Of a DNA stretch of 28,135 nucleotides, positions 8,601-16,071 are shown one piece after another. This DNA is from a bacterium. GTDB taxonomy: Bacteria; Spirochaetota; UBA4802; UBA5550. Position numbers and translations under genes: made by a program. The notes under the pieces were generated by a model. It did no database searches, was not told the DNA's origin, and was given only the letters and a program-made list of their open reading frames with translations. The DNA lies in the NCBI GenBank assembly GCA_024224995.1, contig JAAENB010000456.1, positions 1-28,135 on the forward strand, given 5' to 3'. The stretch's first letter is position 1; each line of letters opens with the position of its first letter.

Positions 8601-11429
8601 TACCTGCTGCTCCAGGTTAACAAAAACATACACAAGATTTTCAATGAGCTCCGGGTAGTTAAGACAAAACTGGTATGAATAACGGAATAACAGCAGGATA
8701 TGCTGCTCCTGCATTTTTTTTACTTCGGGCCGAATCCTTTTTTCGGTAATGCCATAGGAAAAAAGCAGGGAATTCATGTGGGAGTCAAAGGTGGAAGAAA
8801 GTTCACCCTCAGGGCTCTTCACGTACAGGTTTAATTCCTCAGGAAAGGACAGTCCTTCAGTGGAAACAACCGGAGAAAAGAGCCGTTTAATATGTGTATA
8901 ATGAAGCACGGCCGCGTTAATAATATGCGCGATAGGCTCGTTAATAAGAACATCCCAGCGTTTAACCAATATCTTTTCAAGGGCGCCAATAAGCTTTTCA
9001 ATAATATGGGGCTGTTGAATAAAACCCAGAACAGAGGCATGCAGCAATTCACCCAGCCTGGAAATGTGCTCTTTGGGATTTTTAACAATCATCTGTTCAA
9101 GATTATCCCGGTAAAGAATGTTCAGCGTCTCTTCAGTAATGGGGAATGAGAATTTCTGTTCGGCGCTGCCGCTATTTTCCGCAGCCTGTTCTTCCGCTTC
9201 GGCCACGCTTTCAATCTTAACCAACAGCTCCCCTTCCTGCAGGGCTTTCCCCATTATTCTGCCGTCCGAGGTTTTGTTAATCTGTAAACGGGACAGGTCG
9301 CCGCCTTCAATAATATAGTTTATAGTGCCGTCAATAGTAGCGTATATAGTGGTTTCCATTTTCATTGCCGAAAGGATAACCAGGGGATCACCTTCTTTCA
9401 CGGAATCGCCAATAGCAATATCGTCCCGGGCAAACGAAACAAAGGTACCCTGGAACGGGGAACGAAGATGTCCAATGTCGGTCTGATCCTCGGAACCTTC
9501 GGGAATAACATTCATGCGGTAATAATTTATTTTATTGCTTTCATCTCTCATCCGGAGAACAATATACCCGTAATACCAGTCCACCCGGATACGGTTGGAA
9601 CTGTTCCCGAAAATAATCAGCAGGTCATCACTCCGGTCATTAAAAGAACTCAGAATAATAGTACCGTTAAACATACCATTAACAAAGGCATAAAAGCTGT
9701 TCAGGGACACCTGCAAAAATTCAACCGTGTACTCCCGGTTCTTATACTCCAGGGTATATTTATAGGGAACCCTGGATATGACCGGGGCGTCAATAACACC
9801 ATCAACATTGGCAATAACCATAAACTCCCGGATCGATTGATGCAGCAGCCGGACATATTCGGAAAAGGCCCCAAAAATAATATGCTTATTTGCTCTCCGT
9901 TCAACAGGAGCGTCATCATCGCTTTCTACCAGCTCAAAATTCAGTTCCGGATGCTCCGGCAGCAGGTTATTTGTATAATTACCTTCGATAAAGGCTTCAT
10001 GCCGGATTATTTGCAGCAGCTGGTTAACATTGGTTTTTACCCCTTTAATATAGAGTTCCTGCAAACCCCGTTCCAGACGGATCAGGGTCTCCTGCCGGGT
10101 TTTCCCATTGGCAACAATCTTACCAATCATGGGATCATACATGGGAACAATATTGTCTCCCTCGCCAAAACCAAAATCACAGCGGATCCCGTTAAACGTG
10201 GGCAGGTTCAATTCAACAATGGTACCCGGAGAAGGAAGATAATCATTTTCAGGTTCCTCAGCATAGATCCTGCACTCAATGGAATGATCAATCTCCGTGG
10301 CCCGGTATTTCAATTTATTCAGATCAACGATCTCATCTGCCCGGCCGTCGTAATAGAGTATTTGCCATTTCGCCAGGTCAATACCCAGGGACTGGTCCGT
10401 AACAGCGTACTCAACCTGCAGCCTGGTATTCATTTCCAGGAAACCAAACTTCATTGTCTCATTGTCAATAAGGAACTCAACAGTACCGGCACCGCAGCCA
10501 TTAATATAGCCGGAAAACCGCGCGATCCGTTCCGCGGCAGCCAGGAGCGAAAGTGTAATATAATCGGGAAAAAAGGCGTGCCCGCTCTCTTCAATAATTT
10601 TCTGGTTCCTTCTCTGAACCGCGCACTTTCGAACGCCAACAGCCCAGCCGTTAAAAACCTGGACTTCAATATGAACCGGTTTTTCAATATACTTTTCAAT
10701 ATAAAAAGAAGTATTCTGATATAACTCTCGCCCGATCCGGCAGCTCGATTCAACAGCCCGTTCCAGCTCGGTATCGTTATATACGGTATACATACCTTTA
10801 CCGCCGCCGCCGGCGGAAAGTTTTACAATAACCGGGTACCCGATCTTGTTCGAGGCTTCCCTGGCAGCGGGATAATCAGCATCGGGAAAAGCATTGGAGC
10901 TCTCAAAAAGCGGCACATCATTGTCCATTGCCAGTTCCCGGGCGCTCACTTTGTCGCCCATAAGACGCATTGTTTTATGATCCGGTCCCATAAATATTAT
11001 TTCATGATCGAATATGGACCGGGTACGTTCCATTGATTCAACAAAATCGGGATTTTCCGAAAGAAAACCGTAACCGGCGTACAGGGCATTGGCCTTGATC
11101 AGGTTTGCCGCGGCAATAATCATGGGAATGTTGGTATAGTTTTCATTCGCCCCCAGAAAAACAACCTCATCGGCGAATTCATACCATGACTGCCCATTGT
11201 CGACCTCTGTAACAACGGCAACTGACGGGATGCCCTCCTCATGAAGGGCCAGAAAAAAACGTTTGGCAATCTCACCCCGGTTCACAACCAGAACCTTTTG
11301 CAGCGTGTGGGGCCGCTTCATCTCTACTATAAGCTGGTCAGATTTCCTTCTCCCCGCAATATTGGGGTTCAGTTCCCGTAATGTCTCAAGTGCGTTATTA
11401 TATTCTTCTTGAATCCTGTTTAAATCCAT
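5601..11429 (-). CDS. Single-chain multidomain acetyl-CoA carboxylase (BC-BCCP-central-CT)
   Basis: 1942 residues. It should carboxylate acetyl-CoA (or another acyl-CoA) to malonyl-CoA using ATP and bicarbonate. Biotin carboxylase is at about 45-480, with the ATP-grasp glycine loop GGGGKGM at 207-213 and EMNTRLQVEY at 332-341; the last position is usually His. A beta-rich linker (about 520-640) leads to the biotinyl domain, with AMKM and biotin-accepting Lys690. Residues about 760-1230 form a helical region that I do not recognise by motif but that sits where the eukaryotic ACC central domain would be. The carboxyltransferase N half is near 1235-1530 (SAGANIKEG near 1312) and the C half near 1700-1940 (GGGADALGTEKF near 1757). 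Most bacteria use separate accA-D subunits. The start has AGAGGT about ten bases upstream. Which acyl-CoA it uses cannot be told from sequence. Confidence 0.9.
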   Translation of the reverse strand: MDLNRIQEEYNNALETLRELNPNIAGRRKSDQLIVEMKRPHTLQKVLVVNRGEIAKRFFLALHEEGIPSVAVVTEVDNGQSWYEFADEVVFLGANENYTNIPMIIAAANLIKANALYAGYGFLSENPDFVESMERTRSIFDHEIIFMGPDHKTMRLMGDKVSARELAMDNDVPLFESSNAFPDADYPAAREASNKIGYPVIVKLSAGGGGKGMYTVYNDTELERAVESSCRIGRELYQNTSFYIEKYIEKPVHIEVQVFNGWAVGVRKCAVQRRNQKIIEESGHAFFPDYITLSLLAAAERIARFSGYINGCGAGTVEFLIDNETMKFGFLEMNTRLQVEYAVTDQSLGIDLAKWQILYYDGRADEIVDLNKLKYRATEIDHSIECRIYAEEPENDYLPSPGTIVELNLPTFNGIRCDFGFGEGDNIVPMYDPMIGKIVANGKTRQETLIRLERGLQELYIKGVKTNVNQLLQIIRHEAFIEGNYTNNLLPEHPELNFELVESDDDAPVERRANKHIIFGAFSEYVRLLHQSIREFMVIANVDGVIDAPVISRVPYKYTLEYKNREYTVEFLQVSLNSFYAFVNGMFNGTIILSSFNDRSDDLLIIFGNSSNRIRVDWYYGYIVLRMRDESNKINYYRMNVIPEGSEDQTDIGHLRSPFQGTFVSFARDDIAIGDSVKEGDPLVILSAMKMETTIYATIDGTINYIIEGGDLSRLQINKTSDGRIMGKALQEGELLVKIESVAEAEEQAAENSGSAEQKFSFPITEETLNILYRDNLEQMIVKNPKEHISRLGELLHASVLGFIQQPHIIEKLIGALEKILVKRWDVLINEPIAHIINAAVLHYTHIKRLFSPVVSTEGLSFPEELNLYVKSPEGELSSTFDSHMNSLLFSYGITEKRIRPEVKKMQEQHILLLFRYSYQFCLNYPELIENLVYVFVNLEQQVDGAFDTLKRLLENEQSELNDSLAKFIKNVISKNFPERSLQLYTDEEASAIMDSGTRFYDFVDEGAEMLHHIRDSITKPSKTLIPEDLDLWYTGNVRESLAILEKTYVMNRLFAPLENVLIFRADSREDETLNSYVAYSAIDFNNGSGKFDSLETVINCAASFVSAYQNQQIDKCTNNWIEIIVRGRVIAWDLDNPDDSCITYAELKDACFSALNFFYDNSLTKGIIDCEVRLTNSGTVKRKRLEFYQKNDAIVLDLLHDSDSNNPYCTQEGDARNQRLFNIEKWPVTFWAEECFDPGSFEEITIASIDNAENPVAANIFYGTINGKGACFYMKDSRIRGGSTGNLEGLKYVAAAYVAYLKGWPFYVWNDSAGANIKEGVVSLNRGAEGFMMNTLLSERVDFARFRLYTGNTSDPVLKNLFKELDEQFSFSDSPETFTGKPGPEFQLVVVGIGSSAGLDAYGASQASIQVLLDSEQSYRVLTGSNVIKSVIGEDISNYDIGGAKILGKWTGIVDIIADDKLHLLNSIHRLHRFFCSGAAASSAIKRIAPSGEQSESHDAIVLTESTIRANVDNGEFWPFKGEYYASGSLLGGFASLGGRRVLILGTRTNSGIRSFASIIKARELLKMAHRTLSHQILVFGKKWQRGPNYHENISMRSRYDLMNAVCREKGVRIHIITHAEGIKRFDINSSADVIIFIKNEDALPADIKFAEKNATLIVESFEEAFDLSLKLITLLDQQGAQMKAVVPSQKPNIPTDTGEPYDMIESVIKRVCDEDSFLEFFKEMNDPMAGPNLITGLARINGSTVGIIADQPLLKGGGADALGTEKFRVFTEIMNKKNIPILMLSNSSGFVPGSQQERFRIQAIGAESLDANILGEIPVVSVVLNQVYGGRLIHAFNKFLRPGIVNLALENAVMAVIGANAAFDLFSSKKYNELLQAGKTQEAEVLRDSFYSDFTEKCKVLNNAMNTGLIDWIVKDVGELREHIIKAMDLAVKRCKEAFE

Positions 11430-11475
11430 CAGCTTTATTACCTCTGATCCATTTTTTTTCAGCTCGTATATACTA

Positions 11476-11505
11476 TATTAAGACATAAAATTTCCGGGAA
11501 GTCAA
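11476..11505 (-). promoter_or_regulatory. Candidate promoter of the ACC gene
   Basis: The minus strand has TTGACT (11505-11500) followed after 18 bp by TTAATA (11481-11476). The -35 box is good and the -10 box is poor. TATAGT nearby is a better -10 but sits 22 bp away. The -10 area overlaps the 12-mer TGTCTTAATATA, which recurs in the adjacent palindromic element, so it could also be an operator. Confidence 0.35.
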
Positions 11506-11544
11506 TAATATTTTTGAGGATAAAATGATTAATCTCCGGGGGGG

Positions 11545-11716
11545 GTGTCTTAATATTCCGAAAAAGTATATCAACCCGGAATGTAAACTATGCCTGGTGT
11601 AATACCTCTGCAGAACGTTCGGAACTCGCTTTGCTCAAACAGCCTCACAACCTGCCGAGGCATCACTCCAGGCATAGTTTACATTCCGAATTACGTTTTT
11701 CGGTATATTAAGACAC
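11545..11716. repeat. 172-bp palindromic element (MITE- or REP-like)
   Basis: Outer arms: GTGTCTTAAT at 11545-11554 pairs with ATTAAGACAC at 11707-11716, and similarity continues through CCGAAAAA on the left and TTTTTCGG on the right. Inner arms: a perfect 21-bp inverted match of 11577-11597 and 11668-11688. Weaker symmetry continues inward (CTCTGCAG against CTGCCGAG). There is no open frame. It fills most of the 303-bp gap between the OmpA-type gene and ACC, starting 17 bp past the former's stop. It could be a non-autonomous mobile element, a structured RNA element or a terminator. No T run follows either end, which argues against a simple intrinsic terminator. The remaining gap holds a G8 tract (11538-11545) and the ACC promoter candidate. 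Confidence 0.7.
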
Positions 11717-11732
11717 GACCAATACCCGGGAC

Positions 11733-13742
11733 TTATTTCGCAAAGAAAAACTCTGTTCTCCGGTTTTTTGCCCTGCCTTTTTTGGTTTTATTAGAAGCTA
11801 TTGGTTTTGTTTCCCCAAATCCTACGGAGTTGAGACGCTCCGGGGATATTCCGTTCTTTATCATATACTCTACAACAGAGTCGGCCCGCCGTTCCGAAAG
11901 CTTCCGGTTATGCGCGTCATTCCCGGTGCTGTCCGTATGGCCCCGGACCTCTGCCTTCAGTTTCGAGTTTTGCTTCATTATGGCAATCAGTTTGTCGAGA
12001 ATATCCAGACTGTTCTTTTTGAGATAGGCTTTATTGATCTCAAAGTTAACATTGTCAACAACGATGCTTTTTCCCTGCTCTATTTTATCGAGAATGATCT
12101 TTTTCTCTTTATCGTTATTGTTGATAATCACTTTTTTGGGTACATGTTTCGGGGACGTGGCCAGAATCTCCACGTTATCTCCTTCAGGCACATCAATCAT
12201 ACCCTCTTTATTCACCCGCGCTTTTTTTGAATAAACAACCTTGCCTTTTACTCTTTTCGTGATATCCACTGTTGCCGGAAGAGGCCGGTTTTTATCATCA
12301 GTAACGGCAATCTTCATTTTCCTGGTCTTTATTCCCTTTTTTTGGTTATTGTTCTTCTGATTATCTTTCTTTTGATTATCATTCTTGTGGCTATCGTTCC
12401 TGTTCCGGTCATCTTTCCAGGGCTGAACCGGGGTTTCCTTTTCACCCTTCCGGTCTCCGGGAGCCACGGCATGACCGCTTCCGCCGTCAATGACCTTCGC
12501 GTAATACTCGGTACCAATGGCGTACAGGTAATTCCCCGCGGGCAAAAATAAAATTCCGCCGGAAGAAGCCGGCTGTGAAACCCCGCCGGGAAAAGGCGTT
12601 CTATATGTCCAGATATTCTTGTTGTCGCTAAAATTGACTGCCCGCACCTTTCCATAGGGGACTTTCCTGCCCTTCATGGCGGTATATTCATTATAGGCAA
12701 TATAGAGCTGATCCCGTATGGTAACATAGCGCGGGGCAGAACGTTTTGCCACTTTTACCCGGCGCCGCAGGTTCCCGGTTTTGGGATCAATCACCGCGAT
12801 ATCGCTATTTCCAATGGAAAAAAGAACCGCCCTGTCCGTAAAACTTGGATTTGAAGTAATAATCTCCCCATAATTCTTCACCCAGACCCGGTTCCCTGTT
12901 TTAAGATCAAGGCAAAAAATCTTTTTCCCTGTGGGAATATAGACCCGCTCCTTGTAAACTACGGGGGGAAATATTTTTAAGGGCTTTTCAAGACGGGTAG
13001 CCCATTTCTCATTCCCTGAAGCGGAATCAAGACAATGGACCACGTAGCGTCCCGATCCGTAATCCATGGACTGGGTAAAAACCATATCATCGTAAAACGT
13101 AGGAAAACCGCTAAAGGATTTAATATTCCTGTTGTTCCATTTTTCATGCCCGTTCCTGGTCTCCCTGGACATAAACATTTTCCTGGTTCCGTAAAAAATC
13201 CGGTCTCCCCGTATCACAGGATCGGAATAGATACCGTCTACCATGGGTCGCGACCTGCTGCCATAGAGCCCTGTCGGCTTATTTTGCTCCATCCGCATCC
13301 CCGTACGCGCCCATATAACCCTGCCTGTTCTTTTATCAAAGGCGTATATGGCAATGGGATCGGTTAAAAACAAAATATTTCCCTTTATGAGCGGGTATTT
13401 CACCTTGCCTGCCGCCCTGGAAAATGCTTTAAACTGTGAAGATATTTTCTTCAAATTGACTTTCCATATGACCTTACCGAACTCTTCATCAAGGCAATAC
13501 AGGTACCCTTTAATATCAACAAAATAGACCCGTGAATCCGAAACAATAGGATTAAAGATCCTGGCATTGGCCTGGAAAAGCCATTTAAGATTATTATTCT
13601 TAACGATTATTTCATCATTATTCCCGGTAAAATAAATATTTCCTTTAAAAATAGGCCAGTCACTCCCTTGTGACGAAAGAGGAATAAACATATAGGCAAA
13701 CAGGGAAAAGCATAAAATAATAAAAAATCTTTTTGTATTCAT
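11733..13742 (-). CDS. PQQ-type beta-propeller protein with C-terminal OmpA peptidoglycan-binding domain
   Basis: 669 residues. An N-terminal signal peptide (FFIILCFSLFAYMFIPL, about 5-22) is followed by seven or so blade-like repeats (about 28-415). These have patterns such as VYFVDIKGYLYCLDEEFGKVIWK, typical of PQQ/BamB-like propellers. A Lys/Asn/Gln-rich linker with a degenerate repeat (KKDNQKNNNQKK, about 440-465) leads to an Ig- or carboxypeptidase-regulatory-like module (about 470-550). The OmpA domain (about 560-669) carries GHTDSTGNDAHNRKLSERRA and GFGETKP. It is likely periplasmic or outer-membrane, anchored to peptidoglycan; what the propeller binds is unknown. I see no quinone-dehydrogenase motif, so it is probably not an enzyme. 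It starts one base after the patatin gene's TGA, so the two are translationally linked. Confidence 0.85.
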   Translation of the reverse strand: MNTKRFFIILCFSLFAYMFIPLSSQGSDWPIFKGNIYFTGNNDEIIVKNNNLKWLFQANARIFNPIVSDSRVYFVDIKGYLYCLDEEFGKVIWKVNLKKISSQFKAFSRAAGKVKYPLIKGNILFLTDPIAIYAFDKRTGRVIWARTGMRMEQNKPTGLYGSRSRPMVDGIYSDPVIRGDRIFYGTRKMFMSRETRNGHEKWNNRNIKSFSGFPTFYDDMVFTQSMDYGSGRYVVHCLDSASGNEKWATRLEKPLKIFPPVVYKERVYIPTGKKIFCLDLKTGNRVWVKNYGEIITSNPSFTDRAVLFSIGNSDIAVIDPKTGNLRRRVKVAKRSAPRYVTIRDQLYIAYNEYTAMKGRKVPYGKVRAVNFSDNKNIWTYRTPFPGGVSQPASSGGILFLPAGNYLYAIGTEYYAKVIDGGSGHAVAPGDRKGEKETPVQPWKDDRNRNDSHKNDNQKKDNQKNNNQKKGIKTRKMKIAVTDDKNRPLPATVDITKRVKGKVVYSKKARVNKEGMIDVPEGDNVEILATSPKHVPKKVIINNNDKEKKIILDKIEQGKSIVVDNVNFEINKAYLKKNSLDILDKLIAIMKQNSKLKAEVRGHTDSTGNDAHNRKLSERRADSVVEYMIKNGISPERLNSVGFGETKPIASNKTKKGRAKNRRTEFFFAK

Positions 13743-13743
13743 A

Positions 13744-16035
13744 TCACTCTTTCCTTCTTATATGGATATTATCTTTCACAATAGAAAGCAGGGAATCATC
13801 ATCCTGCTCTTTTTGCTGAAGCCATTCCGCGATTTTCTCTTTCGCGTATTGGTACCCGGCTTCAGCGATATCTTCATACGCTTCCATATCCATTACATTA
13901 AACCGGTCAACAGGCGGCTGCAAATAAATATCCGCCTCCCGTTTTACCATTTTCTTTTTCTGAACACTGGAAAGCATCGTCGACTGCACCAGGAGGTCTT
14001 TGATCGTTGGAACATCGATTCTTTTCTTAAAGGGGATGAGCCAGCTCGCCAGAATCCTCCAGGGAGAGGGGAATTTCTTATACATAACCCGCAGATCCGA
14101 CTGGTTGCTCACATCAACAGCAATAATAAACCCGCCATAGAGCTCTTTCATAACATCCCCGGGCAGGTTATTTATGGCCCCGCCATCCACCAGCAGGTTA
14201 TTATTCCGTACAACGGGGGGAACAATTCCCGGCAGGGCCGATGTGGCGCGTAATGCTTTCCAGGTAAAACCCCGTCGATGAACACACATCTCTGAAGTAG
14301 TCAGGTTGCTCGACACGCAGTAAAAGTTAATCCAGAAATCTTCCAGCAGGGTTTCACCATGCTCCAGCCGTATATTCTTCTCAAGTTTCCGGCCCCGCAA
14401 TATGGAAACAATAGGTAAGGTATACTCCTTTAATGACCGTGGATCAATAAACCTCTTTTTCACCGATTGCAGCATATCCCGGTAATGATGGCCAATGGCA
14501 TAAGAAGCTCCAATAGTTGCCCCCATACTGGTGCCTCCAACAACATCTATGGGAATACCAGCCTCCTCTAACGCCCGGATCACTCCAATATGCGCGAAAC
14601 CGCGTGCTCCACCACCGCTTAACACCAGCCCAATGCTGTTGCCGGAAATCAAACGGGCCAGTCTATTATAATCCTCTTCCCAATTTATTCTAATGTGATG
14701 ATGATTGTCGACCTTTCGTTTTTGCAGCCAGCGGTCCGTTCCCGAAGGCAGTTCACAGTTATTGGGATGAAGCAGCACCAGGGTTTTACTGAAAATTTTT
14801 ACTTCTCCATCGGGGTTATACAGTTCCTTTTCAATATCCCCCATCACCGGCTCTGAGTCGGCATTCGCCACAACAATAACATGATCCGCCATCCGAATGC
14901 ATCGATGGGACCAGGGAGTCATGGTACTATCCGATTCATAGACTATTGAACTGTACCTGGACTCCTGTTCATCCAGCCAGGCAGCCAGCCTGATCCCATA
15001 GGGGCTGTCGGCCGATGTCTGGGCAATATCTTTCATTCCCATCATTTCATTGAGTCCCCCGCTGCTTAAAATCATGGTGGGACCATATTCGGAAAGGGCA
15101 TCAACAAAACGCCTGGTAAATTCTACAATGGGAACATCGGGACTGGCCGGAATAACCGCGTAATTTATTTCGTTCTTTGTGGGAGGTATGGAGCCTGTCG
15201 CTCTCCGCAGCCGGTTAATCAAGAGCTGGGATATCTTTACCATAACCTCCGGAATATCTTTTGTCATCTGCTGAAAGACCGGTTTGATAAATTTAACCAG
15301 GTAACTCTCCCGGGTAGCGTAAACATTCGCCGTCCTTCCCTCGTTCATGAGAACAGACATCTCCCCAATAGTTTCTCCTCTGCCGATCTCTCCGATAATA
15401 ACACGGGTCCCATCGTCATCATCATAAATGACCTGAAGCCTGCCGCTGATTACAAGGAAAAGACTTTCTCCCGGTTCTCCCTGGTGGAAAAGCGCTTCTC
15501 CCGGCTGCAAATGTACCCATCGAAGCTGTTTTTCAAGGTTCTGGAGAGTTGTTTTGTCTATCTCTCCAAAGAGTTTCAGAAGCATGGTAAGAAGCTGGTT
15601 ATGGCGCAGACGCTGGCGGACAATCTCTGCCAGTTCATGAAGTACCGGGGGAAATTCATCGGCGATCCTTTCAAAAACCGGCCGGGGCATTTTTAGCAGC
15701 TCACTGTCTGCCAGGGCATAGATGCCGGCAGTATGATCGCCCCCGGCAAGAACCTGCATCTCACCAACAGGCATACCCGGGCCAATCTCTCCCATAACCG
15801 AATCACGGCCTTTGTCATTGGTATATACAGCCTGGAGCAGCCCCGAAAGCATAATGAACATGGCATCACCCTGCTCCCCCTGTTTAAAAAGAGCTTTTCC
15901 CTTTGACAGGAAAACATGTTCCAGGTTTGATGAAAAATACCGTATACTCTGTTCACTAAAAAGGTCAAAGTTTCCGGTAGATTGTATAAAATCAGCAAGT
16001 TCCTGTTCTGACAGTTTCGAATCAATCTTTTTCAT
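13744..16035 (-). CDS. Patatin-like phospholipase with two N-terminal cNMP-binding domains (NTE/RssA family)
   Basis: 763 residues. Two cyclic-nucleotide-binding domains lie at about 20-140 and 155-280; each has the phosphate-cassette-like GEM pattern (VGEMQVL; IGEMSVL). A middle region (about 290-465) of the type found in bacterial neuropathy-target-esterase relatives precedes the patatin domain (about 470-680). That domain shows the oxyanion loop GGGARG near 474, nucleophile Ser503 in GTSMG and catalytic Asp617 in DGG. It should hydrolyse phospholipid or lysophospholipid acyl esters, with activity gated by a nucleotide. The cassettes lack the usual conserved Arg (DHTAGIY; GRTANVY), so cAMP or cGMP binding is uncertain. 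An AAGGAG precedes the ATG. It sits 36 bp after the sensor kinase gene, in the same run. Confidence 0.9.
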   Translation of the reverse strand: MKKIDSKLSEQELADFIQSTGNFDLFSEQSIRYFSSNLEHVFLSKGKALFKQGEQGDAMFIMLSGLLQAVYTNDKGRDSVMGEIGPGMPVGEMQVLAGGDHTAGIYALADSELLKMPRPVFERIADEFPPVLHELAEIVRQRLRHNQLLTMLLKLFGEIDKTTLQNLEKQLRWVHLQPGEALFHQGEPGESLFLVISGRLQVIYDDDDGTRVIIGEIGRGETIGEMSVLMNEGRTANVYATRESYLVKFIKPVFQQMTKDIPEVMVKISQLLINRLRRATGSIPPTKNEINYAVIPASPDVPIVEFTRRFVDALSEYGPTMILSSGGLNEMMGMKDIAQTSADSPYGIRLAAWLDEQESRYSSIVYESDSTMTPWSHRCIRMADHVIVVANADSEPVMGDIEKELYNPDGEVKIFSKTLVLLHPNNCELPSGTDRWLQKRKVDNHHHIRINWEEDYNRLARLISGNSIGLVLSGGGARGFAHIGVIRALEEAGIPIDVVGGTSMGATIGASYAIGHHYRDMLQSVKKRFIDPRSLKEYTLPIVSILRGRKLEKNIRLEHGETLLEDFWINFYCVSSNLTTSEMCVHRRGFTWKALRATSALPGIVPPVVRNNNLLVDGGAINNLPGDVMKELYGGFIIAVDVSNQSDLRVMYKKFPSPWRILASWLIPFKKRIDVPTIKDLLVQSTMLSSVQKKKMVKREADIYLQPPVDRFNVMDMEAYEDIAEAGYQYAKEKIAEWLQQKEQDDDSLLSIVKDNIHIRRKE

Positions 16036-16071
16036 ATACGGAACATACTCCTTTTGTTTCTCCTCCCCGTG

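Noticed and set aside
9468..10724. 418-codon open frame on the plus strand
   Set aside because: Antisense to the biotin carboxylase part of ACC, with no motifs and no ribosome site noticed.
11545..11716. The palindrome as a simple intrinsic terminator of the OmpA-type gene
   Set aside because: It is much longer than needed and neither end is followed by a T run on the transcribed strand.
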